From Clostridiales bacterium (GTDB taxonomy: Bacteria; Bacillota; Clostridia; Oscillospirales; QAMX01), in assembly GCA_016285815.1 (NCBI GenBank), contig JAEERN010000216.1:1-13594 (forward strand): a stretch of 13,594 bases of DNA, given 5' to 3'. Of the stretch, positions 6,531 to 13,594 are shown piece after piece (positions within the stretch are counted from its first letter, which is position 1; every line of letters begins with the position of its first letter). The translations under genes were made by a program, and so were the position numbers. The notes under the pieces are model-generated. The model made no database searches. It had not been told where the DNA came from and saw only the letters and a list, made by a program, of their open reading frames with translations.

Positions 6531-6885
6531 CGCCGTCCACCTCGCTTTCCGCGTCGGAGACGATGCGGACCACCGTGCGGTTGGGCAGGCAGACGATGAC
6601 CGCGCCGCGGTCCGAGACAGGCCCCCGGCGAACGCAGAGACGGTCCGGACAGTCGCTTTCGGACACGGAGACCGCGCCGCCGGAGACCGTGACGACCACG
6701 CCGTTGCGGCAGTCGAAGACCGCGTCCTGGTCCAGCGGCAGCACAGCGGCCGTTTCGCCGTCCACGGTGATCTCCGCCAGGAGGCGTTCCCGCTTTTCCG
6801 CAAAGAGCCGGGGGCAGAACAGCAGGAAAGCCGCGGTGACGAGCACCGCGGCGATCACGACTGCGTCCCCGGTCCGGAGCTTCAT
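6523..6885 (-). CDS. NusG domain II (NusG_II) membrane-anchored protein
   Basis: This 120-residue protein has one N-terminal membrane helix (about residues 8-25, AVVIAAVLVTAAFLLF) and a small beta-rich domain outside the membrane. The NusG_II hallmarks are SDCPDRLCVRRG (77-88, cysteines 79 and 84) and a following IVCLPNRTVVRIV (97-109, cysteine 99). It lacks the RNA-polymerase-binding NGN domain, so it is not the transcription factor NusG. The start at 6885 overlaps the rnfB stop as ATGA; a longer in-frame ORF from 6948 would overlap rnfB by 67 nt and is not used. Proteins of this family are commonly next to rnf genes, ApbE flavin transferases and Gx transporters in Firmicutes. An envelope role linked to the Rnf complex is likely, but the biochemical function is not established. 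Confidence 0.85.
   Translation of the reverse strand: MKLRTGDAVVIAAVLVTAAFLLFCPRLFAEKRERLLAEITVDGETAAVLPLDQDAVFDCRNGVVVTVSGGAVSVSESDCPDRLCVRRGPVSDRGAVIVCLPNRTVVRIVSDAESEVDGVV
6537..6542 (-). promoter_or_regulatory. Ribosome binding site deciding the TTG start of the Gx-transporter gene
   Basis: AGGTGG on the - strand lies 6 nt before TTG 6530. No ATG exists in this frame near the expected N-terminus (SDRKTLLRRLTLIAALSALG), so this site makes the TTG the likely start. Confidence 0.6.
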
Positions 6886-7691
6886 GCGCTGAGGACCGCT
6901 TTTCCGCCCACGACAGTGATGCACTTGACCGGGCACTTTTCGGCGCATTTGCCGCAGCCCGTGCAGAGCGTCTGATCGATGGCGGCGTGGTTGGAGTTGA
7001 CTTTGATCGCGCCCGTTTCACAGTTCCGCTCGCACATCCGGCAGGCGATGCAGCCGTTGCGGCAGATCTGGCGCGTGTCCTTGCCGGAGAGGTTCGAGCT
7101 GCACGAGACGACGACGGCCGCGTCCCGCGGGATGCCGACGATGATGTGCTTGGGGCAGATGCGCGTGCAGATGAGGCAGCCGGTGCAGAGCGAACGGTCC
7201 ACGACGGCAACGCCGTTGTCCACGCGGATGGCCCCGCTGGGGCACGCCTCGGCGCAGTCGCCGAAGCCCAGACAGCCGTCCCGACACGAGCTGCGCCCGC
7301 CGTAGAACAGGCTCGAGGCCGCGCAGGAGAGCACGCCGCGGTAGTCGTATTTGTCCTGCGTCACGTCGTAGTTCCCGCGGCAGCGCACGTGGGCCACCAC
7401 GGATTTGACCTCTTCGAAGGGAACGCCGGTGACGGCGCTGATCTTGGCGGCGACCTCGTTGCCGCCGGGCACGCAGAGGTTGGGGGCCAGCTTTTCCGAG
7501 ACGCACTTTTTGGCGTATTCGTCACATCCGGCGAACCCGCAGGAGCCGCAGTTCAGCCCGGGCAGGGCGTCGCGCACGGCGTTCACGTCGTCGGTGGTGC
7601 CGCTGGGGAACTTGAAGGACAGAAAGGTCAGCAGCGCGCCGGCCACCAGCGCCAGCACGACGAACAACAGGATGGGAAGCCAGTATTCCAT
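6882..7691 (-). CDS. rnfB: Rnf complex subunit RnfB (multi-cluster ferredoxin protein)
   Basis: RnfB is the entry point for electrons from reduced ferredoxin into the Rnf complex. The 269 residues begin with a membrane anchor (about 4-26). The Fe4S domain LNCGSCGFAGC follows, with cysteines 48, 51, 56 and 73. Conserved cysteines 104 and 123 lie between this domain and four ferredoxin-type [4Fe-4S] motifs: 136/140/146/150, 169/172/175/179, 210/214/217/220/224 and 243/246/249/253. All cluster ligands are present. This is the Firmicute-type layout with several ferredoxin motifs; proteobacterial RnfB is shorter. ATG 7691 is preceded by AAGGAG (7701-7706) in the 20-nt gap after rnfA. The stop overlaps the NusG_II start by 4 nt. 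It is the last of the six rnf genes, in the usual C-D-G-E-A-B order. Confidence 0.97.
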   Translation of the reverse strand: MEYWLPILLFVVLALVAGALLTFLSFKFPSGTTDDVNAVRDALPGLNCGSCGFAGCDEYAKKCVSEKLAPNLCVPGGNEVAAKISAVTGVPFEEVKSVVAHVRCRGNYDVTQDKYDYRGVLSCAASSLFYGGRSSCRDGCLGFGDCAEACPSGAIRVDNGVAVVDRSLCTGCLICTRICPKHIIVGIPRDAAVVVSCSSNLSGKDTRQICRNGCIACRMCERNCETGAIKVNSNHAAIDQTLCTGCGKCAEKCPVKCITVVGGKAVLSA

Positions 7692-7711
7692 CGCGATTCA
7701 CTCCTTCCCGC

Positions 7712-8302
7712 TCATATGCCGAACAGACCGGCGAACCCCGCGAAGGAGAGCGCCGTGATGCTGGCGGCGATCAGGGCGATGGGCATGCCCTGGAACGCCT
7801 TGGGGATCTCACAGGTCTCGAGCTTTTCGCGGATGCCGGAGAACAGGATCAGCGCCAGCGCGAAGCCGATGCCGGCGGCGAAGGAGTTCAGCACCGCCTC
7901 GTAGAACTTTCCGTACTGGTCGACGTTCAGCAGCGTGACGCCCAGCACGGCGCAGTTGGTGGTGATCAGCGGCAGATACACGCCCAGAGAGTTGTACAGG
8001 GCGGGGATGAAGCGCTTGAGCAGGATCTCGATGCACTGGACCAGCATGGCGATGATGAGGATGAAGGCCATGGTGGACAGATAGGTCAGATCGTAGGGCT
8101 CGAGGACGTACTTGTGGATGGGCCACGTCACCGCGCCGGCGATGGTCATGACCGCGATGACCGCGCCGCTCATGCCCAGCGCGCTGGAGGTCTTTTTCGA
8201 CACGCCCAGGAAGGGGCAGATGCCGAGGAACTGGGACAGCACGTAGTTGTCGACCAGGATCGCAGAGACCAGGATCACGCAGATGTTCCGGAAGACGGTC
8301 AT
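7712..8302 (-). CDS. rnfA: Rnf complex membrane subunit RnfA
   Basis: RnfA is a six-helix membrane subunit that forms the core of the ferredoxin:NAD+ oxidoreductase with its paralogue RnfE. The 196-residue protein opens with MTVFRNICVILVSAILVDNY and carries FLGICPFLGVSKK (C29) and PLITTNCAVLGV (C117). These are the two half-membrane cysteine motifs that, in the related Na+-NQR/Rnf enzymes, help bind a [2Fe-2S] cluster between the two paralogues. Length is normal for the family (about 190-200). ATG 8302 overlaps the rnfE stop as ATGA, and a strong AAAGGAGG (8313-8320) lies inside the end of rnfE, so translation is coupled. The stop is 20 nt before rnfB. Confidence 0.97.
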   Translation of the reverse strand: MTVFRNICVILVSAILVDNYVLSQFLGICPFLGVSKKTSSALGMSGAVIAVMTIAGAVTWPIHKYVLEPYDLTYLSTMAFILIIAMLVQCIEILLKRFIPALYNSLGVYLPLITTNCAVLGVTLLNVDQYGKFYEAVLNSFAAGIGFALALILFSGIREKLETCEIPKAFQGMPIALIAASITALSFAGFAGLFGI

Positions 8303-8988
8303 TTGGCCTCGGCCTCCTTTCTGTCACAGGATCCGCCGCAGGCCGAGGCGCCGGGACAGCCGGCGCAGCCGGCGTCGTTCTTTTTGGCGGGCTTTTTGGC
8401 GAAGATCACGTTCATCAGGGCCGTCAGCATCCCCAGCACGAAGAACGCGCCGGCGGGCAGGATGAAGAACAGCATGCCGGAGACGTCGTCTCCGAAGAAG
8501 CTGAAGCCGAACCAGCTCAGATTGCCCAGGATCTCCCGGATGGTGGAGATGATCAACAGAGCCGCGGTAAAGCCGAGGCCCATGCCCAGACCGTCCGCCA
8601 GAGAGGGGATCACCTTGTTCTTGCTGGCGAACATCTCGGCCCGGCCGAGGATGATGCAGTTGACGACGATCAACTCCAAGAACACGCCCAGAGAGTCGTA
8701 GAGCGAGGCAAAATACCGCTGCATCACCAGGCTGACGATGGTGACGAAGCCGGCGATGATGGTGATGAAGGCGGGAAGGCGGACCTCCTTGGGGATCACC
8801 CGACGCAGGGCCGAGATCACCGCGTTGGAGCAGACCAGCACGAAGGTGGTGGCCAGGCCCATGCCGATGGCGTTGGAGGCCGAGGTCGTGATGGCCAGCG
8901 GGGCGCACATGCCGAGCAGCAGCCGGAACGTGGGGTTCTCGTCGATCAGGCCGTTCCGGAAGATCTGCCAGATGCTTTTCTTTTCCAC
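8299..8988 (-). CDS. rnfE: Rnf complex membrane subunit RnfE with Cys-rich C-terminal tail
   Basis: RnfE is the second six-helix core subunit and a paralogue of RnfA. The 229 residues include LLLGMCAPLAITTS (C28) and LELIVVNCIILGR (C111), the matching cysteines for the membrane Fe-S site, and the RnfE-typical SLYDSLGVFLEL. The start is GTG at 8988, one nt after the rnfG stop, with GGAAGGAGG inside the rnfG 3' end. After the last helix (about residue 196) comes an unusual hydrophilic tail (KKPAKKNDAG...) carrying C208, C211, C217 and C221 in the spacing CxxC-x5-CxxxC, then charged residues to the end. Proteobacterial RnfE lacks such a tail. It could bind a metal or Fe-S cluster on the cytoplasmic face, but nothing here proves this. 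Confidence 0.96.
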   Translation of the reverse strand: MEKKSIWQIFRNGLIDENPTFRLLLGMCAPLAITTSASNAIGMGLATTFVLVCSNAVISALRRVIPKEVRLPAFITIIAGFVTIVSLVMQRYFASLYDSLGVFLELIVVNCIILGRAEMFASKNKVIPSLADGLGMGLGFTAALLIISTIREILGNLSWFGFSFFGDDVSGMLFFILPAGAFFVLGMLTALMNVIFAKKPAKKNDAGCAGCPGASACGGSCDRKEAEAK

Positions 8989-8989
8989 G

Positions 8990-9556
8990 TCAGTTCGCCT
9001 CCTTCCTCAGTTCTGCGGCGGCCTCGACGGCCATGTTCACCGCGTTGACCACGGCGCGGGACGATTTCGTCGCGCTGGTCACGCCGTCGATGCCGGCGCC
9101 GGTCCTGCCGTCCAGCGAGAACGACGTCCCGCCGACGAACTGGGCCAGCCAGCGGGGGTTGTTGGTCTTCATGCCCATGCCGGGCGTCTCGCTGATCTTC
9201 AGCAGCTTGACCCCCGTGACGGCGCCGTCGGCGCCGACGCCCACCAGGACGCGGATGGGATCCGAGTCGTACTGGCCGGAGGAGTGGACCGTGACGATAC
9301 AGCCGTTGGAAGCCGTGACCCGTTCGACCACGGCGCCGCGGGCCAGCTTTTCATAGCCCTCGGTCCGTTCGACCAGCACGTAGTCCGTCGAACCCGGCAG
9401 CACCTCGGCGTAATCGTCGGCCATGAGGGCGACGATCTGCGCCGGGTCGGTGACCGGCGGCACGTAAGTCAGGCGATAGGTGGCGGCCAGCGCCGCGGAG
9501 ATGACCACGCAGATGATCAACAGGACCAGCGTGGGCTTGACGTATTTGAACTTCAC
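8990..9556 (-). CDS. rnfG: Rnf complex subunit RnfG (covalent FMN protein)
   Basis: RnfG is an extracytoplasmic flavoprotein of the Rnf complex. The 188 residues have one N-terminal membrane helix (about 8-26, PTLVLLIICVVISAALA) and an FMN-binding domain. That domain includes the strand VGVKLLKISETPGMGMK-like region (around residues 115-130) and the C-terminal attachment motif GVTSATKSS (158-166). T163 sits at the threonine that carries FMN by phosphoester linkage; the site reads SAT where many family members have GAT. The start is GTG 9556, overlapping the rnfD stop as GTGA. FMN is attached in this family by the transferase ApbE, which is not encoded in this window. Confidence 0.96.
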   Translation of the reverse strand: MKFKYVKPTLVLLIICVVISAALAATYRLTYVPPVTDPAQIVALMADDYAEVLPGSTDYVLVERTEGYEKLARGAVVERVTASNGCIVTVHSSGQYDSDPIRVLVGVGADGAVTGVKLLKISETPGMGMKTNNPRWLAQFVGGTSFSLDGRTGAGIDGVTSATKSSRAVVNAVNMAVEAAAELRKEAN

Positions 9557-10485
9557 TTCGCTTCACCTCCAAAGGGCTTCTGACGGGTAAAGCGGTCGAT
9601 GAGCGGCGTTGCGATGTTCATCAGAAGGATCGCGAAGCTGACGCCCTCGGGATACGAGCCGAAGGCGCGGATCAGCGCCGTGAAGAAGCCGCAGCCGACG
9701 GCGAAGATCAGCTTGCCCGGCCAGGTGGACGGCGTGGTGGCGTAGTCCGTCGCCATGAAGATGGCGCCGAGGAACAGGCCGCCGGACAGGATCGAGACCA
9801 GCGGGTCCGCGCCGAAGATCCAGCTGAACAGCGCGGCGGTCCCGATGAAGACCACCGGGACCAGCGGCGAGATGACGCGCCGGATCACCAGATAGATCCC
9901 GCCGAGCAGCAGGGCTGCCGCGCAGACCTCGCCCAGAGCGCCGCCGTGGTTGCCGATGAACAGATCCAGAAGTCCCGGCTTGACCTCGGCCGCCAGAGGC
10001 GTGGCGCCCGTCGCGGCCTCGACCCCGCCGAGCCAGCCCGTCCAGGCGAAGGGCTTGGGATACGAGGAGATTTTCGCGGCGAAGGAGAGCATGATGACGA
10101 TGCGGCCCACCAGCGCCGGGTTGGCAAAGTTCTGGCCGATGCCGCCGAAGAGCTGCTTGGTGACGGCGATGGCGAAGAACGCGGCGATGGGGAAGATCCA
10201 GAGCGGCGTCGTCACCGGCAGGTTGAAGGCGAGGATCACGCCGGTCACCACCGCGGAGAGGTCCCGCACGGTCACCGGGCGGCGGAAGACCTTTTCCGCG
10301 CCCCACTCAAAGAAGAGACAGCTTCCGACGCTGGTGGCCACACAGGCCAGGCTCATGGGCCCGAAATAGACCACCGACATCACAAGCGCCGGGGTCAGGG
10401 CGATGAGGACGTCCAGCATGATGCGCTGGGTGGTGACGCCGGACTTGATATGCGGCGAAGAGGTCACGACCATCCGTCGTTCCAT
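9553..10485 (-). CDS. rnfD: Rnf complex membrane subunit RnfD (covalent FMN protein)
   Basis: RnfD is the large membrane subunit, about 10 helices, thought to take part in coupling electron transfer to cation movement. The 310 residues start with SSPHIKSGVTTQRIMLDV, a family hallmark, and contain KQLFGGIGQNFANPALVGR (110-128), the FMN-attachment motif TGATPLA (159-165, T162 as attachment site), and MATDYATTPSTWPGK in the second half. The ATG at 10485 is 3 nt after the rnfC stop, with GGAGGG (10495-10500) inside the end of rnfC. The stop overlaps rnfG by 4 nt. No key residue is missing. Confidence 0.97.
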   Translation of the reverse strand: MERRMVVTSSPHIKSGVTTQRIMLDVLIALTPALVMSVVYFGPMSLACVATSVGSCLFFEWGAEKVFRRPVTVRDLSAVVTGVILAFNLPVTTPLWIFPIAAFFAIAVTKQLFGGIGQNFANPALVGRIVIMLSFAAKISSYPKPFAWTGWLGGVEAATGATPLAAEVKPGLLDLFIGNHGGALGEVCAAALLLGGIYLVIRRVISPLVPVVFIGTAALFSWIFGADPLVSILSGGLFLGAIFMATDYATTPSTWPGKLIFAVGCGFFTALIRAFGSYPEGVSFAILLMNIATPLIDRFTRQKPFGGEAK

Positions 10486-10488
10486 ATG

Positions 10489-11805
10489 TCATTTCCCTCC
10501 GTTCGCATGGATCTGGCTTGCCTTGAGGAACGCCTTGGCAAGCTGGTTTTTGTGGGACAGGTCCCGCTTGGCGGGGCACACGTAAGAGCAGCAGCCGCAG
10601 TTCATGCAGAGGTCCACGTTGGCCGCCTTCAGCGCCTCGGCGTTCCGCATGTCGTAGGCCCGCTCGATGACCGCCGGCGACAGCTTGATGGGACAGACCC
10701 GGATACAGCGGCCGCAGTGGATGCAGGGGCTCTTGTCGCGGTCGTAATAGTGCTCGAAGCAGAGGACGGCGTTGGTGGTCTTGGTGACGGGTGTGGACAG
10801 GTCGATGACGCACTGGCCCATCATGGCGCCTCCGGCCAGGACCATGTTCACCCGTTCCCGGTCGATGCCGCAGAAATCGATGACGTTGGAGATCGGGGTC
10901 CCGATGGGGACGAACAGGTTCATGGGCGGGGCGATCAGATCGCCGTCCACGGTGACCCGGCGCTTGACCAGAGGCTTGCCCGTCTTCATATAGTGGGAGA
11001 TGACCGATACCGTCGAGATGTTCATGACGATGACGCCGCAGTCCGCCGGAAGCTGTCCGCGGCCGATCACCGGGCCGCCGGCCTCATAGACCAGCACCTT
11101 TTCCGCGCCCTTGGGGTACTTGGTGCCGATGACCTTGACGCTGATCTCCGGGATCTGGGACAGGTGCAGCAGCAGGATCTGCGTACCGATGGGCTTGTTG
11201 TTTTCCACAACCACCACGGCCTCGGGGATGCCGGTCCACTTCAGGACCGTCTTGATGCCGTCGATGATGCCGTAGACGTTCTCGAAGACCTCGCGGTTGT
11301 CCGCGGTGATGTACGGCTCGCACTCGGCCAGGTTGACGTAGAGCTTCTTGACCCGATCCATGTCCTTATAGGCCAGCTTGACGTGGGTGGGAAAGCCCGC
11401 TCCGCCCAGGCCTACCAGTCCGCAGCTGCGGACGGCGCGCAGGAAGTCCTCTTTGGTCTCGACCTTGGGAGGGGCCAGAGAGGGATCGTGCTCGTCCAAT
11501 CCGTCGTTCCGGATGCGGACGCATTTGACCAGCTCGTTCTGGGCGGTCAGGATCTCGGAAAAGCCCTCGACCGTGCCGGAGACGCTGGAGTGGATCGGCG
11601 CCGAAACGAAAGCGGGGGAGTCGCCGATCTTCGTGCCGACGAAGACCTTGTCGCCCGAGGCGACGCAGGGCTCGCACGGCGCGCCGATATGCTGTTTCAA
11701 CGGGATGACGACGGTCTCGGGGGCCGGCATCGCCAGAGTCTCGGAAAGCCTCGACCCTTTGGCGTGGTCCAGCTCGACGCCGCGCATCCGACGGGAGAAG
11801 TTCAA
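10489..11805 (-). CDS. rnfC: Rnf complex subunit RnfC (NADH/FMN and Fe-S subunit)
   Basis: RnfC is the cytoplasmic peripheral subunit that exchanges electrons with NAD+. The 438 residues include PLKQHIGAPCEPCV (35-48), the Complex-I-51K-like flavin/nucleotide loop GLVGLGGAGFPT (129-140), AECEPYITADNRE (160-172), an SLBB-type region with FVPIGTPISNVIDFCG (298-313), and two [4Fe-4S] motifs: cysteines 361/364/367/371 and 400/403/406/410. The start is TTG 11805 preceded by AAAAGGAG (11816-11823). The next in-frame ATG (11787) would remove residues that match the usual N-terminus. It is the first gene of the operon, 31 nt or so behind a predicted promoter start. Confidence 0.97.
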   Translation of the reverse strand: MNFSRRMRGVELDHAKGSRLSETLAMPAPETVVIPLKQHIGAPCEPCVASGDKVFVGTKIGDSPAFVSAPIHSSVSGTVEGFSEILTAQNELVKCVRIRNDGLDEHDPSLAPPKVETKEDFLRAVRSCGLVGLGGAGFPTHVKLAYKDMDRVKKLYVNLAECEPYITADNREVFENVYGIIDGIKTVLKWTGIPEAVVVVENNKPIGTQILLLHLSQIPEISVKVIGTKYPKGAEKVLVYEAGGPVIGRGQLPADCGVIVMNISTVSVISHYMKTGKPLVKRRVTVDGDLIAPPMNLFVPIGTPISNVIDFCGIDRERVNMVLAGGAMMGQCVIDLSTPVTKTTNAVLCFEHYYDRDKSPCIHCGRCIRVCPIKLSPAVIERAYDMRNAEALKAANVDLCMNCGCCSYVCPAKRDLSHKNQLAKAFLKASQIHANGGK

Positions 11806-11815
11806 AACGCTCCAG

Positions 11816-11823
11816 CTCCTTTT
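11816..11823 (-). promoter_or_regulatory. Ribosome binding site deciding the TTG start of rnfC
   Basis: AAAAGGAG on the - strand lies 10 nt before TTG 11805; it favours this start over ATG 11787, which has no comparable site. Confidence 0.65.
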
Positions 11824-11843
11824 CTGGGTTCTCGATCAGAATT

Positions 11844-11872
11844 ATTATATATCATATTCCCCCGGATTGCAA
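11844..11872 (-). promoter_or_regulatory. Sigma-70-type promoter of the rnf operon
   Basis: On the - strand TTGCAA (11867-11872) and a perfect TATAAT (11844-11849) are separated by exactly 17 nt. Transcription would begin near 11837, about 31 nt before rnfC. The region is strikingly AT-rich compared with its surroundings. No promoter of similar quality was seen inside the nine-gene operon. Confidence 0.85.
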
Positions 11873-11927
11873 GGGAAACTTGCCCACGGAAACGCGGAAC
11901 TTCGCCGTGTTTTTTGCCTTTTCCCGA

Positions 11928-11956
11928 TTGCATCTTTCCGTGCGCTGTGGTATAAT
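11928..11956 (+). promoter_or_regulatory. Sigma-70-type promoter of valS (extended -10)
   Basis: TTGCAT (11928-11933), a 17-nt spacer and a perfect TATAAT (11951-11956) preceded by TGG give an extended -10 promoter. The predicted start near 11963 leaves a leader of about 36 nt, too short for a T-box riboswitch. GGAACGGAG (11981-11989) is the ribosome binding site, 9 nt before ATG 11999. Confidence 0.88.
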
Positions 11957-11998
11957 GAACGGGAATCCATCACAACGAACGGAACGGAGTAATCCCAT

Positions 11999-13594
11999 AT
12001 GGCTCGAGAATTGGAAAAGGTATACGACCCCAAGGCGGTGGAGGGGCGGATCTACGATCTCTGGCGGGCGAAAAAGAGCTTTTCCGCGCGTCCCGATCCC
12101 GCGAAAAGCCCTTCTGCATCGTGATGCCGCCCCCCAACGTGACGGGACAGCTCCACATGGGCCACGCGCTGAATATGACGCTGCAGGACGTTCTCACCCG
12201 GATTAAGCGGATGCAGGGCTATTCCGCCCTCTGGCTGCCCGGCACGGACCACGCCGGGATCGCCACACAGATCAAGGTGGAAGAGCATCTGCGCAAGACC
12301 GAGGGAAAGACCCGCTATGACTACGGCCGGGACGAGTTTCTGAAGCTGGTCTGGGCCTGGAAGGAAAAATACGGCAGCCGCATCGTGGAACAGCTGGAAA
12401 AGCTGGGTGCCTCGTGCGACTGGGACCGGCTGCGCTTCACCATGGACGAGGGGTGCTCCCGCGCCGTGCGCGAGGTCTTCGTCAACCTGTATGAAAAGGA
12501 CCTGATCTACCGGGGGAACCGCATCATCAACTGGTGCCCCAAATGCCGCACGGCCCTGTCCGACGCCGAGGTCGTCTATGAAGAGCAGGACGGCCATTTC
12601 TGGCACATCAGATATCCCATCGCCGACGGCAGCGGATATGTCGTCATCGCCACGACCCGTCCCGAGACGCTGCTGGGCGACTCGGCGGTGGCCGTCAACC
12701 CCGAGGACGAGCGGTACGCCCATCTGGTGGGCAAGTCGCTGATCCTGCCGCTGGTGGGCCGCGAGATCCCCGTCGTCGCCGACAGCTATGTGGACCGGGA
12801 ATTCGGCACCGGCTGCGTCAAGATCACCCCGTGCCACGACCCCAACGACTTCGAGGTGGGCAAGCGCCACGGTCTTCCGGAGTATCTCATCCTGGACGAG
12901 AACGCCTGCATCATCAACGGCGGCAAGTACGACGGCATGGACCGCTATGCCGCCCGCAAGGCCATCGTCGGCGATCTGGAGGAGCAGGGGCTGCTGGTCG
13001 GCGTCGAGGGACATCGTCACAACGTCGGCACCTGCTATCGCTGCGGCACCACGGTGGAACCGCTGGCCTCGAAGCAGTGGTTCGTCCGGATGCAGCCGCT
13101 GACCGGCGAGGCCATGCGCGTCGTCCGCGACGGAGAGACGGAGTTCATCCCCGAGCGGTTTGCCAAGATCTATACGAACTGGATGGAGAACATCCACGAC
13201 TGGTGCATCTCGCGCCAGCTCTGGTGGTGCCATCAGATCCCGGCGTGGTACTGTGAGGACTGCGGCCACATGACGGTTTCCCGTAACGACGCCACGGAGT
13301 GCGAGGCGTGCCACAGCAAGAACATCCGCCGCGAGGAGGACGTGCTCGATACCTGGTTCTCCTCTGGCCTCTGGCCTTTCTCCACGATGGGCTGGCCGGA
13401 AAAGACGGAGGAACTCGATTACTGGTATCCCACGAGCGTTCTCGTGACGGGCTACGACATCATTTTCTTCTGGGTGTCACGCATGATCTTCTCCGGAATG
13501 GAGCAGATGAAGCAGCACCCCTTCGACACCGTGCTGATCCACGGCCTCGTGCGCGACAGCCAGGGCCGCAAGATGAGCAAATCCCTCGGCAACG
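11999..13594 (+). CDS. valS: Valine--tRNA ligase (ValRS), frameshifted near the 5' end and cut by the window edge
   Basis: ValRS charges tRNA-Val in the cytoplasm. ATG 11999 begins MARELEKVYDPKAVEGRIYD..., a standard ValRS N-terminus, but the frame hits TGA at 12119-12121 after ...DPAKSPSAS. The next frame continues exactly as expected, KPFCIVMPPPNVTGQLHMGHALN, and stays open to the window end. One base is missing at the A run 12104-12107 (GCGAAAAGCCC where GCGAAAAAGCCC would restore DPAKKPF). Downstream landmarks are intact: the HIGH-type signature HMGHA, the GYSALWLPGTDHAGIATQ block, INWCPKC, the editing-domain TTRPETLLGD and ITPCHDPNDFEVG, ENIHDWCISRQLWWCHQIPAW, DVLDTWFSSGLWPF, and KMSKS (13573-13587) just before the edge. 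Without correction only a fragment starting at GTG 12121 or ATG 12124 would be called. The gene is essential in bacteria, so an assembly error is as likely as a true lesion. Confidence 0.93.

Noticed and set aside
6531..6803. Upstream extension of the Gx-transporter gene to ATG 6803
   Set aside because: The added 91 residues are the NusG_II gene in another frame and are Ser/Arg/Pro-rich without homology to the family.
11885..11915. Weak hairpin CACGG/CCGTG followed by six T on the + strand
   Set aside because: The stem is only 5 bp with a 15-nt loop, and no transcript is expected to reach it on that strand before the valS promoter; not supported as a terminator.
9946..11955. Very long + strand frame (669 codons) opposite rnfD and rnfC
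   Set aside because: The - strand frames carry complete RnfD and RnfC motifs; the + frame also reads through the rnf promoter region and matches nothing.
12101..12110. Programmed -1 ribosomal frameshifting in valS
   Set aside because: The bases do not form a standard slippery heptamer in the starting frame, no downstream structure was evident, and such regulation is not known for valS.
12052..13314. Long - strand frame (420 codons) opposite valS
   Set aside because: ValRS signatures on the + strand fill the same interval; the antisense product is compositionally biased.

Overview
The window looks like chromosomal DNA from a GC-rich anaerobic Firmicute, most likely a Clostridia/Oscillospirales-type gut organism. 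GC content is by eye in the low-to-mid 60s %. The grounds are a Clostridia-style rnfCDGEAB cluster followed by a NusG-domain-II protein and a Gx-transporter (Hpre_diP_synt_I) gene, AGGAGG-type ribosome binding sites almost everywhere, frequent GTG/TTG starts, and a ValRS of Firmicute character. No species can be named from this sequence alone. There are no mobile elements, CRISPR arrays, tRNAs or rRNAs.

Left part (1-4620, + strand): an L-rhamnose catabolic run. It starts with the 3' part of a probable PHP-type metal hydrolase cut by the window edge. Then come rhamnulokinase (rhaB), L-rhamnose isomerase (rhaA, GTG start), a 122-aa ASRT-family protein (homologue of the Anabaena sensory rhodopsin transducer, here without a rhodopsin), and an unrecognised four-helix membrane protein. 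All have the same direction and short gaps, and the run ends at a strong 16-bp perfect-stem terminator (4641-4691). Isomerase and kinase turn L-rhamnose into L-rhamnulose-1-phosphate. The aldolase, transporter and regulator are not in the window. The ASRT-like protein is best read as a sugar or metabolite sensor/binding protein for this pathway.

Middle part (4709-11805, - strand): one long operon read right to left: rnfC, rnfD, rnfG, rnfE, rnfA, rnfB, a NusG_II protein, a Gx-transporter family membrane protein and an OPA-type MFS transporter. Genes are separated by at most 20 nt or overlap by 4-8 nt (ATGA/GTGA couplings). Four of the nine starts are not ATG (rnfC and Gx TTG; rnfG and rnfE GTG). 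The six rnf genes form a complete ferredoxin:NAD+ oxidoreductase that couples electron flow to Na+ or H+ export. Its flavin-attachment, Fe-S and membrane-cysteine motifs are all intact. The flavin transferase ApbE is not in the window.

Right part (11806-13594): an AT-rich intergenic island carries two divergent near-consensus sigma-70-type promoters, TTGCAA-17-TATAAT toward rnfC and TTGCAT-17-TATAAT toward valS. The valS gene starts at 11999 and runs off the right edge just after its KMSKS motif. It carries an apparent one-base deletion near 12104-12107 that breaks the frame. This may be a sequencing or assembly error in an A run, or a genuine lesion.
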